Shown piece by piece: positions 1 through 14,300 of a stretch of 64,000 nucleotides of DNA (positions are counted from its first letter, which is position 1; each line of letters opens with the position of its first letter). The stretch covers positions 21,107,851 to 21,171,850 of the forward strand of contig NC_079877.1 of NCBI RefSeq assembly GCF_029227915.1. Reading direction: 5' to 3'. Position numbers and translations under genes: made by a program. The stretch comes from Hydractinia symbiolongicarpus (Eukaryota > Cnidaria > Hydrozoa > Anthoathecata > Hydractiniidae). A model generated the notes under the pieces. The model was not told the origin of the DNA. It saw nothing but the letters and a program-made list of their open reading frames with translations, and did no database searches.

Positions 1-61
1 TCCCGATTAACTTTGTTACACAATATAAGTAATTGGTATTTTAGTTGATGACAACCTTGCA

Positions 62-571
62 ATGTCTGACAACTTCAATCGATCATACAGACGTGCTAGC
101 TCACGTCTCAGATTGTTAGAGCATACGAAACATTTCATAACAGTAAAGACATGCAAAAGTTTATGTTTGGAATGTTGTTTCACTATTGACATACAGCTGT
201 TCTACACATTCAGTTTTTTTAAATACATAGATCGTAAAATTTGGCCTTCTATTTACAACCAGTTAAAGCAAGAGTGTGTTGTTCTTGTTAATAAATGTCT
301 CAATAGTGAATTAGGATGTAAAATTTTTAACACATGTTTTAATATTACAGCTCATGCTATGAATAAAAAAAATAATTTTTCTTGCATAAAATTACCTCCA
401 GTAAAGTTGGAAATTGCTAGGCGTGGCTTTTACTTTGCAGGTGGTACTTTGTACAATAGTTTAACTTTATATATACGTGATATTACCAATATTTTAAAAA
501 GTCTGTTTCAACTTACATTTTACTTTTACTTTTTCCTCTTAAATATTTTGCATGGTGTGAAAATGTTTTAA
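62..571 (+). pseudogene. Possible LINE reverse-transcriptase C-terminal remnant
   Basis: A 169-codon open frame in the intron upstream of the first visible PCCA exon. Its last third, around GFYFAGGTLYNSLTLYIRD, resembles the pattern (aromatic, gly, leu-tyr/trp-asn-ser-leu-pro, ile-arg) that ends the ORF2 protein of many cnidarian LINEs, and the part before it has the usual spaced K/Y/L helices. No RT catalytic motif is present. The match is by eye only and the frame could be chance in AT-rich DNA. Confidence 0.35.
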
Positions 572-1922
572 TAAGGAACAAGAATATTTGTTTCCATGAA
601 GCACTTTACAAAACTCACTGCCTGGCCTACAAGGCACTTTAAAACATCTTTGTAAAACATCTCTAGAGTGCATGCATGCATGCATAAACAGGCAAGTGAA
701 GTGTGTGTGTTGTGAATGATGTTTCCCTTTATTATTATATTACTAGTTAATAAGGCCCATGGAGAATCCACTTAGGCAGAAGGACAATGGAAAAATAGAT
801 TGTTTTATATTTTTGCTGTGGTTGGCACTGCATATACAAAAAATTTTTTGGCAAAATTCAGTTTATCTGTTTCCTGTAATGTGCGGAGATTGAAACGCTG
901 ATGATAAAAATGTATATTATCATATGCTATTGACGAGAAGTGGAAAAAAATTTGTACTTTTAAAATTTGTATTCCCGTTGCCTTCATCGCAAAGATCTAG
1001 AGATAGTCCATAAAGTCTGTGGAAAAATCCACTGAGGCAGGATAAAAATAAAAAGAAGGATCATGTGAATTTTGATGACGTCACCAACTCATCCCCCCCA
1101 AAAAAAAATTAGAACCTTGTTTTCATGTTGCCTCTGTAGAGCTTAAAGTGCTGATGAAGAAAATGTATATGATCATGTGCTTTTGATGAACTGTTAATAA
1201 GATATAAGGGTTTAAAAATTTGACTGACGTTACCAAAGACCCTTCCAAACATATTGTATACATGTTTGGGATCATGTATCTTTGACAAACGTTGCCGAGA
1301 TATTGGGGTTTAAATGTTTTTTGATGACGTTATCATTCCGAAACAGATTTGGGGACCCAGGTTTGGGAAACTTACCTAAATTGGTCCCAGGTGGTCCCTA
1401 GTTACCAACGAGGTAAAAAATGACTGCCATCACCACCTCGTTTTCAAGTTATTTGCCCTCAAAGTTTTAAGTGCAATGCAATGGCTTCACCAATCTTATT
1501 AAACGTATTGACGTCAGTCTAAATGCATTGACGAAGTACCGTAACGTCAGAAGGATTAACAAATTAGACATAACTTTTTCGGCGACATCAAAAGAAAGTG
1601 AACACATCCACTATGACCGTCACATACACTTCGTATTATTATATAGCTAACCCTTATTCATTGTTTCTTAAATACAAGTATATTGAGCTGGATCTAACAG
1701 TGTTATAACTTCTTATCTTTATTTTTATAAGAGTTTACTATTGTATTTATTATGATTTGCTTATTATGGTTTGTATTGTAGACCAAAGTTAACATAGGAA
1801 AATTTAAAAAACTTATAGAATAGAACTTGAATAGAAATTTCAAAGACACTTTTTAAAGAAAACCGATTATACATGAATGAAATCCTAATTAATTTATTTT
1901 TTATCCTCTTTTTGTCAAACAG
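572..1922. other. PCCA intron sequence, no gene seen
   Basis: AT-rich intron DNA. It contains a copy of a dispersed repeat (about 1110-1530, listed separately), and 830-1000 looks like a diverged piece of the same family. No conserved coding signal was found on either strand. Confidence 0.6.
1110..1530 (+). repeat. Dispersed repeat family D, copy 1
   Basis: Shares ordered blocks with four other places in the window: AGAGCTT...GATGAAGAAAAT, GGATCATGT, a TTTTTTGATGA block, GGGGACCCAGGTTTGGG, TTGGTCCCAGGTGGTCCCTAGTTACC and CAAGTTATTTGCCC. Copy 2 (reverse strand near 14.7-15.0 kb) matches almost end to end. No ORF; probably a non-autonomous transposon or SINE, family unknown. Confidence 0.7.
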
Positions 1923-1991
1923 GTGATAAAAACATGCAAGAGGTTAGGCATTGAAACAGTTGCTATTTACAGTGAAGCTGATGTTAATGCA
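1923..1991 (+). CDS. PCCA: PCCA exon (first in window): start of biotin carboxylase domain
   Basis: Twenty-three codons in phase 0 between an AAACAG acceptor and a GTAAGT donor. They encode the segment [20 protein letters not shown] that follows the ANRGEIA strand in biotin carboxylases. Confidence 0.93.
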
Positions 1992-4900
1992 GTAAGTTAG
2001 CATTTTTTAGATGTTTTAGACTCACCCATTTAACGATGTGAGTTAAATTATTTTTGGAAAATGTATAAGAACTTGGTACTAAGTTTAAGTTATTCCAATA
2101 TTTAATGGTATAAGTATTTATATGCCCTTGTAAGGTCATGTAATTTTTGTTGGTCAAATCAAAAATAAGAAGTGCGAATACCATACATTAAAGGGTTTAT
2201 GAAATGCTCCATATTTGAAGAAACTTGATACCGATTCCCTAAAAACCAGAAAATCTGGTTTGTAGGGAATCATTGACTGTTTTTTTAGAAACATGTTGCT
2301 TTGGCTGATGAAGCAGTTTGTATAGGACCACCACCATCCAATCAAAGTTACCTTGTTATACAAAAAGTTGTTGATGCATGTAAAAAAACTGGAGCACAAG
2401 CAGTTAGTAAAGTTCTATTTATAAGAATGTGAAAAATGATTTATTTACATTTTTTTTTCCTTAATGTTTGGTGCATGGTGATATATGTATAGCACCTTGT
2501 TATAAATTATTTTATTTAAAAAATCTAAAGGAGACAATGTTACATTGTTATTCAAATCTGGCCTATTAAGCAACTCCTTATCACCCTTGTAATTATTTTT
2601 ATGGCACAGAAAAATTGGATTACCATTAAATAATTCATATCTCAAATCAAAATCCTGAAGGGTAGTTTCCACTGCTACATGATATTGCACACAATATATA
2701 GTATATAGTATATACTATGGTATAGTATATATACAATATATAACAATATTGCGTAATAGTGGTTACATCTGAACAATATATTGTTCAAATGTAACCACAA
2801 AGTACAATATATTGTGACTTTAAACCTCCACAAGCTTTTTTGAATCAATTCAGTTTTATTAATTTTATTTATCTATTTAAAAAATCATGTAGCTCAAAAC
2901 AATGGAATAATACTTGGTTTTCTACACATTTAAACATTATATTAAAACAAATGTATGTTTGAGCTGTTCGGCGTATTAAATTTTGTTAACAAGAATTTAA
3001 AAAAAGCTAGTCCGTTTGTCAATAAGAGAGACAAATATATTTTTGAGTACTTTATTTTTAACTGAGAGTTCAAAGACTCACGTAAAATAATTTTTACAAA
3101 ACAAAAAGGTGTAACACAAAGTTAGAAGAACATTGAGAAAGAAATTTAGTAAAAAAAAGCTAATTGTGTGTTTTTTGTAAATATCAAACTATAAACAAAT
3201 CAGGTTAAAAAAAGTCAGCCTCAGGTTAGGTTATACTAGTTCTTATAAAAGAAATATATAACAGCTAAAACATAAAAATGCTTCAATCTATCAAGAGATA
3301 ATTCTTACAATAAATTGTTGTCATATTGACTAACCGCAAATTCATGAGCAAGAGTGCATTTTCAGCCATTATTGAATCACTAACAAACCTTACAATAATG
3401 AACGTTGACTTTCAAAGCACATTTTCGTCACCAGTGTCTGTTTTATTTACTACAACGCGAATGTCTGTCTGAGCAATGATCACAAATTTAAACATTCTGA
3501 ATTTTGTGAAATCCATAACGCTGTTATTAATGCATTATAACGCTGCTAATTAAAGAGCCAATCAGTTGGAAGTAAGCAAGATAAATTTTAACCCTGTTAT
3601 CTTTTTTATGCATAATTGACGCCATTAGAATGCCAAATAAAGTTACAAAGCAATTGATTGATAATTGCAACAAACCATGTCACGTTTAAACAAATTTGAC
3701 AAGATGCAAATGCATAAACTATCTCATTATTACGTCTATGAAACATTGGCAAGAGTGAAACAACCATTTTACAATTTCATAGAACATAGAAAGTAACGTT
3801 AAATCATTTTTTTTGTGTTCTGCATTAATTGGTCATGAGATAAATTTTTTGAGTAAAATAACAATTAAAATAGTTTAAAGGACCCAAATGAGGCCTAAGG
3901 TTTTTAGCAGTCAAAGGGTCTGTGGAAATTCCGATCAAGCTGGCAAACGGAAGCTTTTTATTCTAGAATGTTCATTCATTTTAAATTAAAGACAAACAAA
4001 AAAAATGTGAGACATGGGCAGTGAAGCAGAAAGATCTTGACAGTTTAGATAGGAATGATATGAGAATGGTTAGGTGGATGTGTAACGCCAGTCTGAGAGA
4101 CAGAAAGAGTTCAGATGAGTTAAGAAGCAGGCTAAGTCTCCGTAGAATTAAAGATGTTATCCAGATAAGAAGATTGAATTGGCTGGAGGAGGATAATTGG
4201 GTAAGTAAGTTTAGAGACTTGATAGTTCCTGGGGCAAAGCCCAGAGGCAGACCGAGAAAGACTTGGCAGGAGGTTATAAGGACAGACTTGATACAGAGGA
4301 AGTTGAGTTTAGATCTAACACAGTCTAGATCAGATTGGAAGAGGGTCATTAATATACCCTGTCCAACCCATGCTAGCATGGAAAACGGACGTTAAGCCGA
4401 GAATGATGATGATGATGAAAAAAATGTGTGATCAACTGTACAATAATTAAACAACTTATCATCAATATGTCAAATGTAATTCACATTTGGAACAACAACT
4501 TTTCTACTTTTCTACTTTTCAACAACTTTAAAGAAGAGGATGCCCTGTATTTTTAAGATTTATTGTTTGCAAAATAATAAAGTAACTACGATTCTTCTTG
4601 TGTGGCAAGCAGCAAAAAATCAGAGATAACAGAATTAATGAAAAATCAGAACAAAAGTTAGAGCATGGTTGGTTAGAGGCAGAATTACTTTTATGCTATC
4701 AATTTATTGAAATTAATGCTTGTGGAGCAAAAACATCCTTAAATGTCTTATCAAAGTTCTGCATCTTAGGCTTATTAAAAAGTAAATTGATTGTTTAATA
4801 CCTTTGATTTTTTTGTAAAACAATATACGTGACACATAGATTAAAAGCTGACTGAAAAAGCCCTTCACACAGGCTTCGCTTTTCTTAAAAAAAACAGTGA

Positions 4901-5341
4901 ATTTGAAATACAATGTGTAAACTAGTGTTACATTTGCCACTGTTGCACATATAGTGCCAATCTGAATCAAACCGCAGCAGAAATTTATTTTTAAGAGTAC
5001 ATCATTCTCACTAAATAGTACTAATGATGTACCCTCAAAAAGCTTTTTCTTTTTCCTGACTGTTTTGTCCTGATAGATTTTAGCATCAATAATACGGTTT
5101 TGTTAAACAAAAATAAAATAAAAAAATTTACATTTAATGTAACAGCTAAATTTAATTCACCAAGGTCCAGTGGTTAACCGGCTGTGCTAACACGCAGGAC
5201 ATGCATGACAATGTGGGTTCAATTCCCATTACAGTAGATTTGTTAAAATAAAGTTTATGAATGAAACTTGTTAACACAGATTAGAAAAGGATTGGGTACG
5301 AGTTTGAATCAGTTATGTTTCAAGTACAATTTGGGATATTG

Positions 5342-5376
<35 letters not shown>

Positions 5377-8300
5377 CAAGTTGAAAATAATACTATCCTC
5401 ACAGGTGAGATAGTAATAATGATATAATAATATAGTATATAAGAATAAAATAAAAACTAAAGATTGAGTTCCAATAATAAAATAATATAAAAAGCTTTTT
5501 GTCTTGTTATCAACAACAACCAAACCGACCACAACTGCAAGTCTTCTTTAAACCCAATTAATATCCTGAGTTATAATCACAAACTCGGTACCTGAACCCG
5601 TTTCAAAAAAAACAATCTATGTAACCATTCGTTGAAACATAAAGCATATAAACAAATAGATGTACATTTTATTGAGCAGCTTATATCTCCTTTAAAAAGT
5701 TTGTCGAGAGCACATGACTTGATACATTATTTTAATCAGTGTTTCAAGATCGACACAAAAAAGGCAACAGATAAAAAAAATTCAAAAAAATTTTGTATTT
5801 CGCATCATTAAATCATTTTGCGTTCAGTGGCATAATTCGCCAGCCGTTGAATTAAACGTTTTTACTCAAGGCTAATGGGCTAAGGCATCGTAACATAAAC
5901 CCAAAGGTTGTGGGTGCCAATCCCCCAAAGGTAATTTTTCTAAAAAAAAAAATTTGCATATAAAAAAGCTTGTTGATGACATAGAAATCACTCATTTGTA
6001 ACGTAGTTAGTTAGGAGTTTAAAAGCAATACTATCCTCACAAGCAAGATAGTAATTAGCCATGTTAAATTTGTTACAGCTTGTATGGAGATTTTAAAAAA
6101 ACTAATGATGTTAAAATAACAGGTTTATTTGGAACAATTTTAGTACATTAAGCTTTAATATTAAAGACTGTAAAAATTAGTACAATACTTCCAGCTTCTT
6201 TAAATGAAACTGATTTGATTCAAAAAAAGTTTCTCGAGCTTTAAAGCCACAACATATTGTACCAACTATATACTATATATCATGCTATAATAGATCCTAT
6301 ATAGTATATATTGTGTTCAATATCCTTTAGCAAAGGAAACTACCCTTCAGGATTTTGATTTGAGATATGAATTATTTACACTTACTTTTGATTTAGCATG
6401 GAAATGATAATGGTAATCCAATTTTTATGTGCAAAGAGTAAATGCGCATCTTTGCACTTATTATTATTAGTTTGTTATGTATATAACAAGAAACAGGAGT
6501 AGATGCAAAGAGGAACTGTAAATCAATCCAAAAACAGCAGGTGAATATATCCCTTTGGCAAGCTATTATTCTGCACTTTTTAGGATTGTTACTAAGTAAA
6601 GTAAAGAAGACTTTTTTTGTATACAATTACAGGATTTGTGTTACATTTATTACTCCCTTCTGTAATAATGTGGTGTGTTTTGCAGTCACAAATATAATCT
6701 TTCTATCTCTAAGTGTTATGTCAATGTATTGTCATCAATTTGTATGCTAATTGAAAAGCAAGAATATGCCTGTTAAAACTGTTTAACCAATAGTAGTGAA
6801 ATCAATAGAGAATCTAATTATTTTGTGGAACATAAAGGGTAAGTCGGTATTGAGTGATGAAAAAACTAAAAAATCAGTCATATTGCAAAAGAACATCCAG
6901 TCACTTCTGGAGTCTCAATTTAATAGAGATTTGATTTTTTTTTTCCTATTTCTTTGAATAGTGGATGTCTTAACCGTAACAGTGTAATTTAGAATCCATA
7001 ATATATAGAGTTTTGTACTTTCTTGTTTGTAGGTTCACCCAGGATATGGTTTTTTATCAGAGAATTATCATTTCTATGAACAACTGGTAATTCTTATTAG
7101 ATTATTAGATTGTTTATTACTTGCAGCATAAAAATATTTTGATTTGCTAATAACATTTCCACGATACCATTGGTACAAAAAAGACTTATTTACTGTTAAA
7201 ATGCCATAATAATTGAGGAAGTAATTTTTTTTCATTACATAGGAACAATCTGGTATTGTATTTATTGGTCCAAATAAGTATGCATTAAAAGCCATGGGAG
7301 ATAAAATTGAAAGCAAGCGTATTGGAATTAAAGCTAAAGTGAACATAATACCTGGTTATGATGGTATTGTGGGTAATGCAGATGAAGCTGTGAGACTAGC
7401 TGAAACTATTGGTAGGTCATTAATACACTAAAAACTTAAAGCAATATAGTTCTCTGTGTACAAAAAAATATAGTTTAAGATTTCAAAGCAAAATACACCT
7501 CTTTACCAGTTTATTTGATTTGTTTTGTAACAATCACCAAGATTAAAAGGATAAGATTATCATACTTCACGTGAAATAAACTATTACTTTAATACCACTT
7601 CTTGCCTTTCCTCGAATGAGAGTGTATTACAAAGTAAAAAATAACCTTTGAAGAAAAGTTACGCCTAAAATAAAAATTGCGAGTGTGTCAGTTTGGAAAA
7701 CCTTTTATTTTTTTCGTCTTAAAAGCTAAGACATGGCCTAGCAAGTTTTCCGTAAAAAGTGTAAGCAAAATTCTTATACACACTTTAGTTGACTTTTAAC
7801 AGATTTTCCGTCATTTATCGCTTGAATTTTTAAATAGCGGGAATAAGGTTGATATATGTGCAAACAAAATACAGAGCGTGAAACAGCCATGAATGATTCA
7901 AACATGTTTGTTAAGAAGATGATAAAAATGTAATTATGTTAAAAGTTATAAGTGGTGTTATTAATAATAGTATCGGTAAAAGTGTATCGATAATTGGTAT
8001 CGTTATTATAGGTGGTATTGATAATACGGTATCGGTAATTGGTAATGGTACAATGTATCTGTAATGGGAATGGAGTTGTATTGGTAATGTAAAATGAACA
8101 AAAAGTATCGATACTAATCTAGAAAGTATTGGTAAATTATACAGTTATCAATACTTTGTATCGGTAATTTTATGGGTAGTATCGGTAATTTTATGGGTAG
8201 TATCAATACGGTATTATTACCGATATTATAGGTTGTTACCGTTCTCCCTAAAACCGTCACATTTGTTTCTACTTTCCCTTGTGTTAAAGTCAATAAAGCC

Positions 8301-11300
8301 TCTACTTCACAGTAACACTGCAATTAAAATTAAAAACTTAGGAAGGACTTTAAAAACAATTTCACCTGAATAGTGTTTTTGAGATAGTAAGACCATACAA
8401 TAATTTATGGGAAAGTAGTTATCAAGAACACTGACTCAATATATATCTTAATAGTACAGTTTTCAATAGGATTGCTATTCATGTTAAATGTGACCAAAGT
8501 TTACTTCATTGTATAAAGTCCTTTGCCCCATCTTGTTGTGCTAACTAATCAGATCTGTTCAGACAGTTTTAACCTTTATGCACAAATAATATTTTTGAAG
8601 ATAGAATCAAGGCAGAAATTTTGTCCCAATTGCCAACATGTTTTGAAGAGGTAGGTACATGAAAAGTGGATTTAGTAATGGGGGAATTTGATCTTCATTA
8701 GCTGGCCACTGTTGTAAGTTGGAAGAATTGAATTAACTTCCTGACAAATAGCTTTCCTAACTTTCTGAACTAGTTTTTCAGTCCTAATTGTGCTAAAGTA
8801 TGTCTTGAGTCTGTTTCATTTCAGAATACCTCAATAAGTTGGTCTTTAATTGTCCATTAATTTCAGAATACCTCAATAAGTTGGTCTTTAGTTCCTTAGT
8901 TCATTTCAAAATACCTTAATAAGTTGGTCTTTAATTTCTCAGTTTATTGCATAATACCTCAATGAATTGGTTTCAGTTCATCAGTTCATTTCAGAATACC
9001 TCAATAAGGTGGTATTTAATTCGTCAGTTCATTTTAGAAGATGTCCCTTTTTCAATTGCATTCAGGGTTCGAATTAGAGCTTCGTACTTCACAAAATGCA
9101 AAGTGATTTTGAAAAGTGGGGCAAAAATGCGATGCGATTTCTACCTTTTTCTTACATTTATGCGAAGCATTACATCAAGCCATGAATTAGTATCGAAAAC
9201 CTTTAGGTCAGCGTAAGAAACAATCATGATTTATAGCCGTATTCTTTGTGGGACTAACATCTTGTTGAACACTTGTCAATTATCTTTTAGTAAGGCTACC
9301 ATTTTTAAATGCGCCCCTTTTCCCCTTACCCTGAGTCTATGCGCGAGAATGGTGCATTGAGTTTGTAACAACCTAAGGTTGTTTTTCGTTAAAGATACGA
9401 CACTTTGTTATTTATTATTTAATAAATAATTATTATTTTTAATTTAGAAGTTTTCTATAACGAAAAGGAAATTATTCGATGACTTTTGGTTCACTTTCCC
9501 CGACATTTAGTTCTTCACAACTTATTGCCACTTTTATTTTATTTTTATCGTTAAACGGAGGAGCTGGGAAAAAAGTTATTTGTAGCTTGTCCACCGTAAA
9601 AAAGTGAGCATGCGCGATAAGAACTAAAAACAAAAATAAAATGCCCAGACATCGTGATCGCTGAGCAATATGTGTATGCTGATTGCAGGTACAGAAACTT
9701 TGTTCTATAAATCCATTGCTGGTGAGAAGAAAACTGGAAAATAAACTATAAAATCATACAAATTTGTTATACCATTTCAGTGTTTAAATATGCTAGAAAT
9801 GCATTTTCCGGCAATCTGAACTTCTGAAATTGCAAACTTCCTGTTGTGCGGCCACCATGGGCCGCACGCCGGAGACACTGAACTAGTAATAATATAACAT
9901 GTGCAAAGCATTTTTTAAATGATAATTCGAACACTGGCATTGTTAAAGAAATAATTCACCACATATTTGTGAGCAATGCAATATAATATTGACAATGTTT
10001 TTATTTGGCAGGACCTAGATTTATTCATCATGAGTTCTTTGACATAAAAAAGTAGTTCTAAAAACCTTGTAAGATCATCTTTAACAGCCCTACCCCAGTC
10101 AAAATAATTGTGTCAATAAAGCAGTTTTCTCTTTCTTTTTTTACTAGATTGCTTTTTAACATTTTAGGGTTGGCGTTTTAATGAAGTTGAATTGCAACAA
10201 CTTATCCTCATTTTGACGTACAGTACTGTAAAAGTTATTTATTAAATTAAAAATTAAGTATTAAAAAAAATGTTAAATTACCCAGCCTTTTTTTAAATTG
10301 ATTTAGACACTGCTGTGAAGCCCTGCAATTTTATCCCACTAGGGCATGTTTTTACATGTATCAGACGTTTGCCTTAATGCTTCTTTTTGTGACAAATCTT
10401 GTCACAAAAAGAAGCATTAAGGCATCTTGTTGCTTGATAGAATTTTCTCAATCTTTTAATTGAAAACAGTCGCATATTTTTTAAATACTCTTACAATGTT
10501 TTATACTAGATTCGTATTATAATACTCTCTGTAAGCTAAAGTTGAGTTTTGTAATCAAAAAACAACATTATAATCGCGCCTTTAATCTAAGTAATAACCC
10601 CAGTCAAGTAAATTTCATTACTTCATTAATTTTACAGGATAGCAAGGATACACGAAATAGCACTGTGGGACGTATGCACAACAAGTGATCCCCATGGAAT
10701 TTTATAAAAAATTGGAAAGAGATCACATTTTTATAATAAAAAATATAGATTCTTCTTTGGTACAACAAAATAACAATACCTTGCACCATGCTACAACTCT
10801 CCTGGGGTCCTGCTTTATTTCACTACTGAGAGATGACCTACATTTAATGCTCAAGGTTTTATTAGTCATGTATATGACTCTATCATATGTATTATATGTA
10901 ATTTATTCAGTTCTTCCAAAAAACATTTAGGTCAAAATCAAAGATTTTGAGAGTGGATAAATCAGGTCATCATTTTCATGTGCGTTAAAACTTAATCGCT
11001 TCGAATTAGATCCATTTCTTACTAAACTAACAATGTTTTTTCGAAGAGGTAACTTATTATAGATTTGAAAAAAAAATGTAGTTAAAAAAAATATTTCTTC
11101 TAGCAAGGTACGTAGCATGTGTTGTAAATCTTTCATGCGATGCAATGTTTTGAACTATGAAACGTCATACTGGAGTTAAAACCCAGCTTTTTTTCTGATA
11201 CCCTTTTTTAAAAACAGCATTTTCAAGAGGTTTGTGTCAACATCACAGATATTTATGGAACTCTGATTTTAGTAAAGAAAAGTTTTTTTTGTTTTTAAAG

Positions 11301-14300
11301 GATAACTACTTGGAATTTTAAAATAATAAATAAATTTTTTAGACTCCATTTCCCCTTTAAGAAGTATATAGTACTAAAGTTTGAGCTATTAATTTACAGA
11401 ACGTACATCAATAACATTAGATTCCTTTTCTTTTGCATCCCAAAAATAGAAGCTTTAATAAGCAAAAGAATCTTGCTCAAGTGTCATTTGTTTTTACATA
11501 TAAGAGTATATATATTTCCAAATATAATAAAAATGTTTCAAGGGTCTCAGAGCGTTTTTTAGAGTTAAAAGTATTTTTATATCTCCCACCCACTATCACG
11601 TGTAACATTTTATTTTTTACTTTTGTAACCTATTACAGGCCCCTCAATTTAAATCATGTGACACAATCCCTGTTTTTCTATACCAACCTTTGTGTGTGAT
11701 TTCTTTAATCACCCTTAAGTACTATCCATCTCTCTAAAGAAAGGAATATTTTTGTGCAGTATGGTCCCATTTAGTTTTCATATACATTTTATCTTGTTGA
11801 TTCTCTTAACCTAAGAGCTGGTTGGGTGGATCAACAAGATAAAATATATGATAAGACAAATAAGATATATTATTATTGGACAGAAATATAACCACATAAA
11901 ACAAAAAGACTAGACATGCTATTGGGTTGTGGTATGAGGTGCTTAACTTGGGGGGAACTGAGCAGTTTATAGTGGAGGCCTAAAATTTGAAGTGGACCTA
12001 AGACCCCTATGCACACTATGAATGACTCCCCTGAATTCTCCAATGTGTGATGATGTGCTTTTTTTGTGCCATTAAAGAGAAGTGCATAATGGGGGGGAAT
12101 AGTTGGGCATGGCTTTTCAATAACTCACATAATAAATTATTTTTACAGGATGAATCAAGGATTTTCAGAATTTTGAGAATGTCTGGAATATTAGCAACTA
12201 CTTTTATATGTCTTAAAAATGTCAGAAATTTAATTTTAAATGGCCGATCAAAAATATTTTTTAATGTTGAAGGTTTTAGTAGGCAAGGTTTCAGGGGGTC
12301 CTTCTCCCATCATCAGGCAAAGTAAAATGTTGTTAAGCACCTATTTATATGATTTCAGACGATCAAAATTTGTAAGGATTAAACAATCAAAAACAACCTG
12401 TTAATTACAGTTGATTAAAGTAATTAACATTTACCAATAACTACTTCTTCCGTAGGGCTGGCAACCAAATATCAGGAAGTTTATACGAGAGCCTGTTTAT
12501 GTCTTTGTCACCTTCTAAACTATTAATGGTTTGTTTATCTTCCTAGATGTTGTTTAAGATTCTGTCTATGATTTTCTCATCCCAGTTAAACTGATGACTT
12601 CTGTTTCAGCTATGGTCCGCAATTTTGTTTTGTTTTCACATCTCCATTTCCCACTGCACGTGCATTTTTGTCAACACACTGCTTGAAATTTCTTTTTGTT
12701 TCACCATGAATACTGCATCACAATCTTTACACACGATTTTGGAAACAAAATTGCTTTGATCTTCCAGGTTAATTTTGTCTTTTGGTTTAGACAAAGTGCT
12801 TTGTAGTGCATTTTTAGAGTTAAAAATGCATTTTATCTTGTGTTGCTTTAAAACTCACAACACAAGATCAAATGACTACATGATGACTATGACAATGAGT
12901 ATGTTTACTAATTGATCCCTCTCCTGACACCAGCTTTGCCATACCTTCATTGCTATTTATAATTGCATACATTTAATTGATTAGGGCTGTGTTTTAAGCC
13001 CTATTTACATAGGTTTATTTTAACATATAAAAGCGTTCTTTTAAGCGTTCTTAATTTTAATGAAAATTGTAATCCTAAAGTGCTTCTATATCAGTCTACT
13101 TGTTGTTGCAGGTTACCCAATTATGTTGAAAGCCTCTGCAGGTGGAGGAGGAAAGGGAATGAGAATTGCTTATGATGAAAATGCTGTCCGTACAGGTTTT
13201 AAACTAAGCTCACAAGAAGCAGCTCAAAGTTTTAATGATGATAGACTCCTGATTGAAAAATTTGTTGAAGAACCCCGACATATTGAGATCCAGGTCGGTT
13301 CTTTTCCCTGTGTTTATGTATTTTATACAAGTGTATCATGCTGCAATTCAACCTGTTTAAGCTGTACTGTTTTTGAATGCTCCTCTTCTTTAGGTGATGG
13401 GTGATAATTTTGGAAATGTGGTATGCATTATATTTCATATATGTATATGTGTATTGTGGATAACAATAAATTGTCACTGCTTATGCATCATGTTATAAGA
13501 TGTCATTTGTTTTTCCAGGTATACTTAAATGAAAGAGAATGTTCAATTCAACGTCGAAATCAAAAAGTTGTGGAGGAAGCACCAAGGTATAATCAAATAT
13601 GTCAGTAGATTTACTCAGTCTAATTCCATATGCTATATATCGTGTCTAGTCATCTTAAATGAATTAAAACGTCTGCATAAAGTCACCAAAAAAATTTTGC
13701 AAAAATTTGTATCTTGTACACTAAATTAACCCTAACTAGCACAATACTAACCAAAATAAAAATTGAAGAATTTTTCATTGAAAAATCACTGCTGACATTA
13801 AATTTTAACTGACATTGTTATTTTTGCTGACATTATCTATTGTTGTTTGTTTTAAATCTATATTTGCCTGAAATGTGTTAAAAATGTTCCAACCAGCCCT
13901 AACAAAATGTAAAAAACACGTAGAAATTTCCATAGAATTCCAACATATACCTCATCCAGAACAAAGGTAAAATTACCATCCACCTCCTTCCAATAGGATT
14001 AAAAAAACGTTGCAATTTTTTTTACTTTCCTTTGTGGTCATATTTTACTTGTTGTAATTTAACATGTAAATATTATTCTTATAAACTTGGGTTGTGCTTG
14101 ATTAAGTTTTACCAACAATTTCATGTGACAAGTTCCACTTTTCAAAAGCAAGTAATGTTCTATATGCTAACAAAGTGAATGTATATATTTCGCTATTAAC
14201 ATAATTTGTTTATTAAGCAAAAAAGGAGAATTAATCAGAAAAATACAAAGAAAAAGAAAAAACACTGTCACTTAAAATTACTATTGCAATAAAAATAAGT

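Larger units (their letters stand above)
7412..13111. other. PCCA intron (5.7 kb), repeats only
   Basis: Contains two minisatellites (7955-8235, 8815-9050) and three hairpins (10,371; 11,787; 12,835). Open frames here are short and without recognisable motifs. The 9.3-9.9 kb stretch is less AT-rich, with a GCCACCATGGGCCGCACG segment, but no coding sequence follows it. Confidence 0.6.

Noticed and set aside
5161-5240. A functional tRNA gene
   Set aside because: A- and B-box-like segments exist but the acceptor and anticodon stems do not pair convincingly, and the downstream tail is shared with a second copy, so a SINE head is more likely.
8815-9050. CRISPR-like repeat array
   Set aside because: Units drift, spacers are repeated and the genome is an intron-bearing animal.
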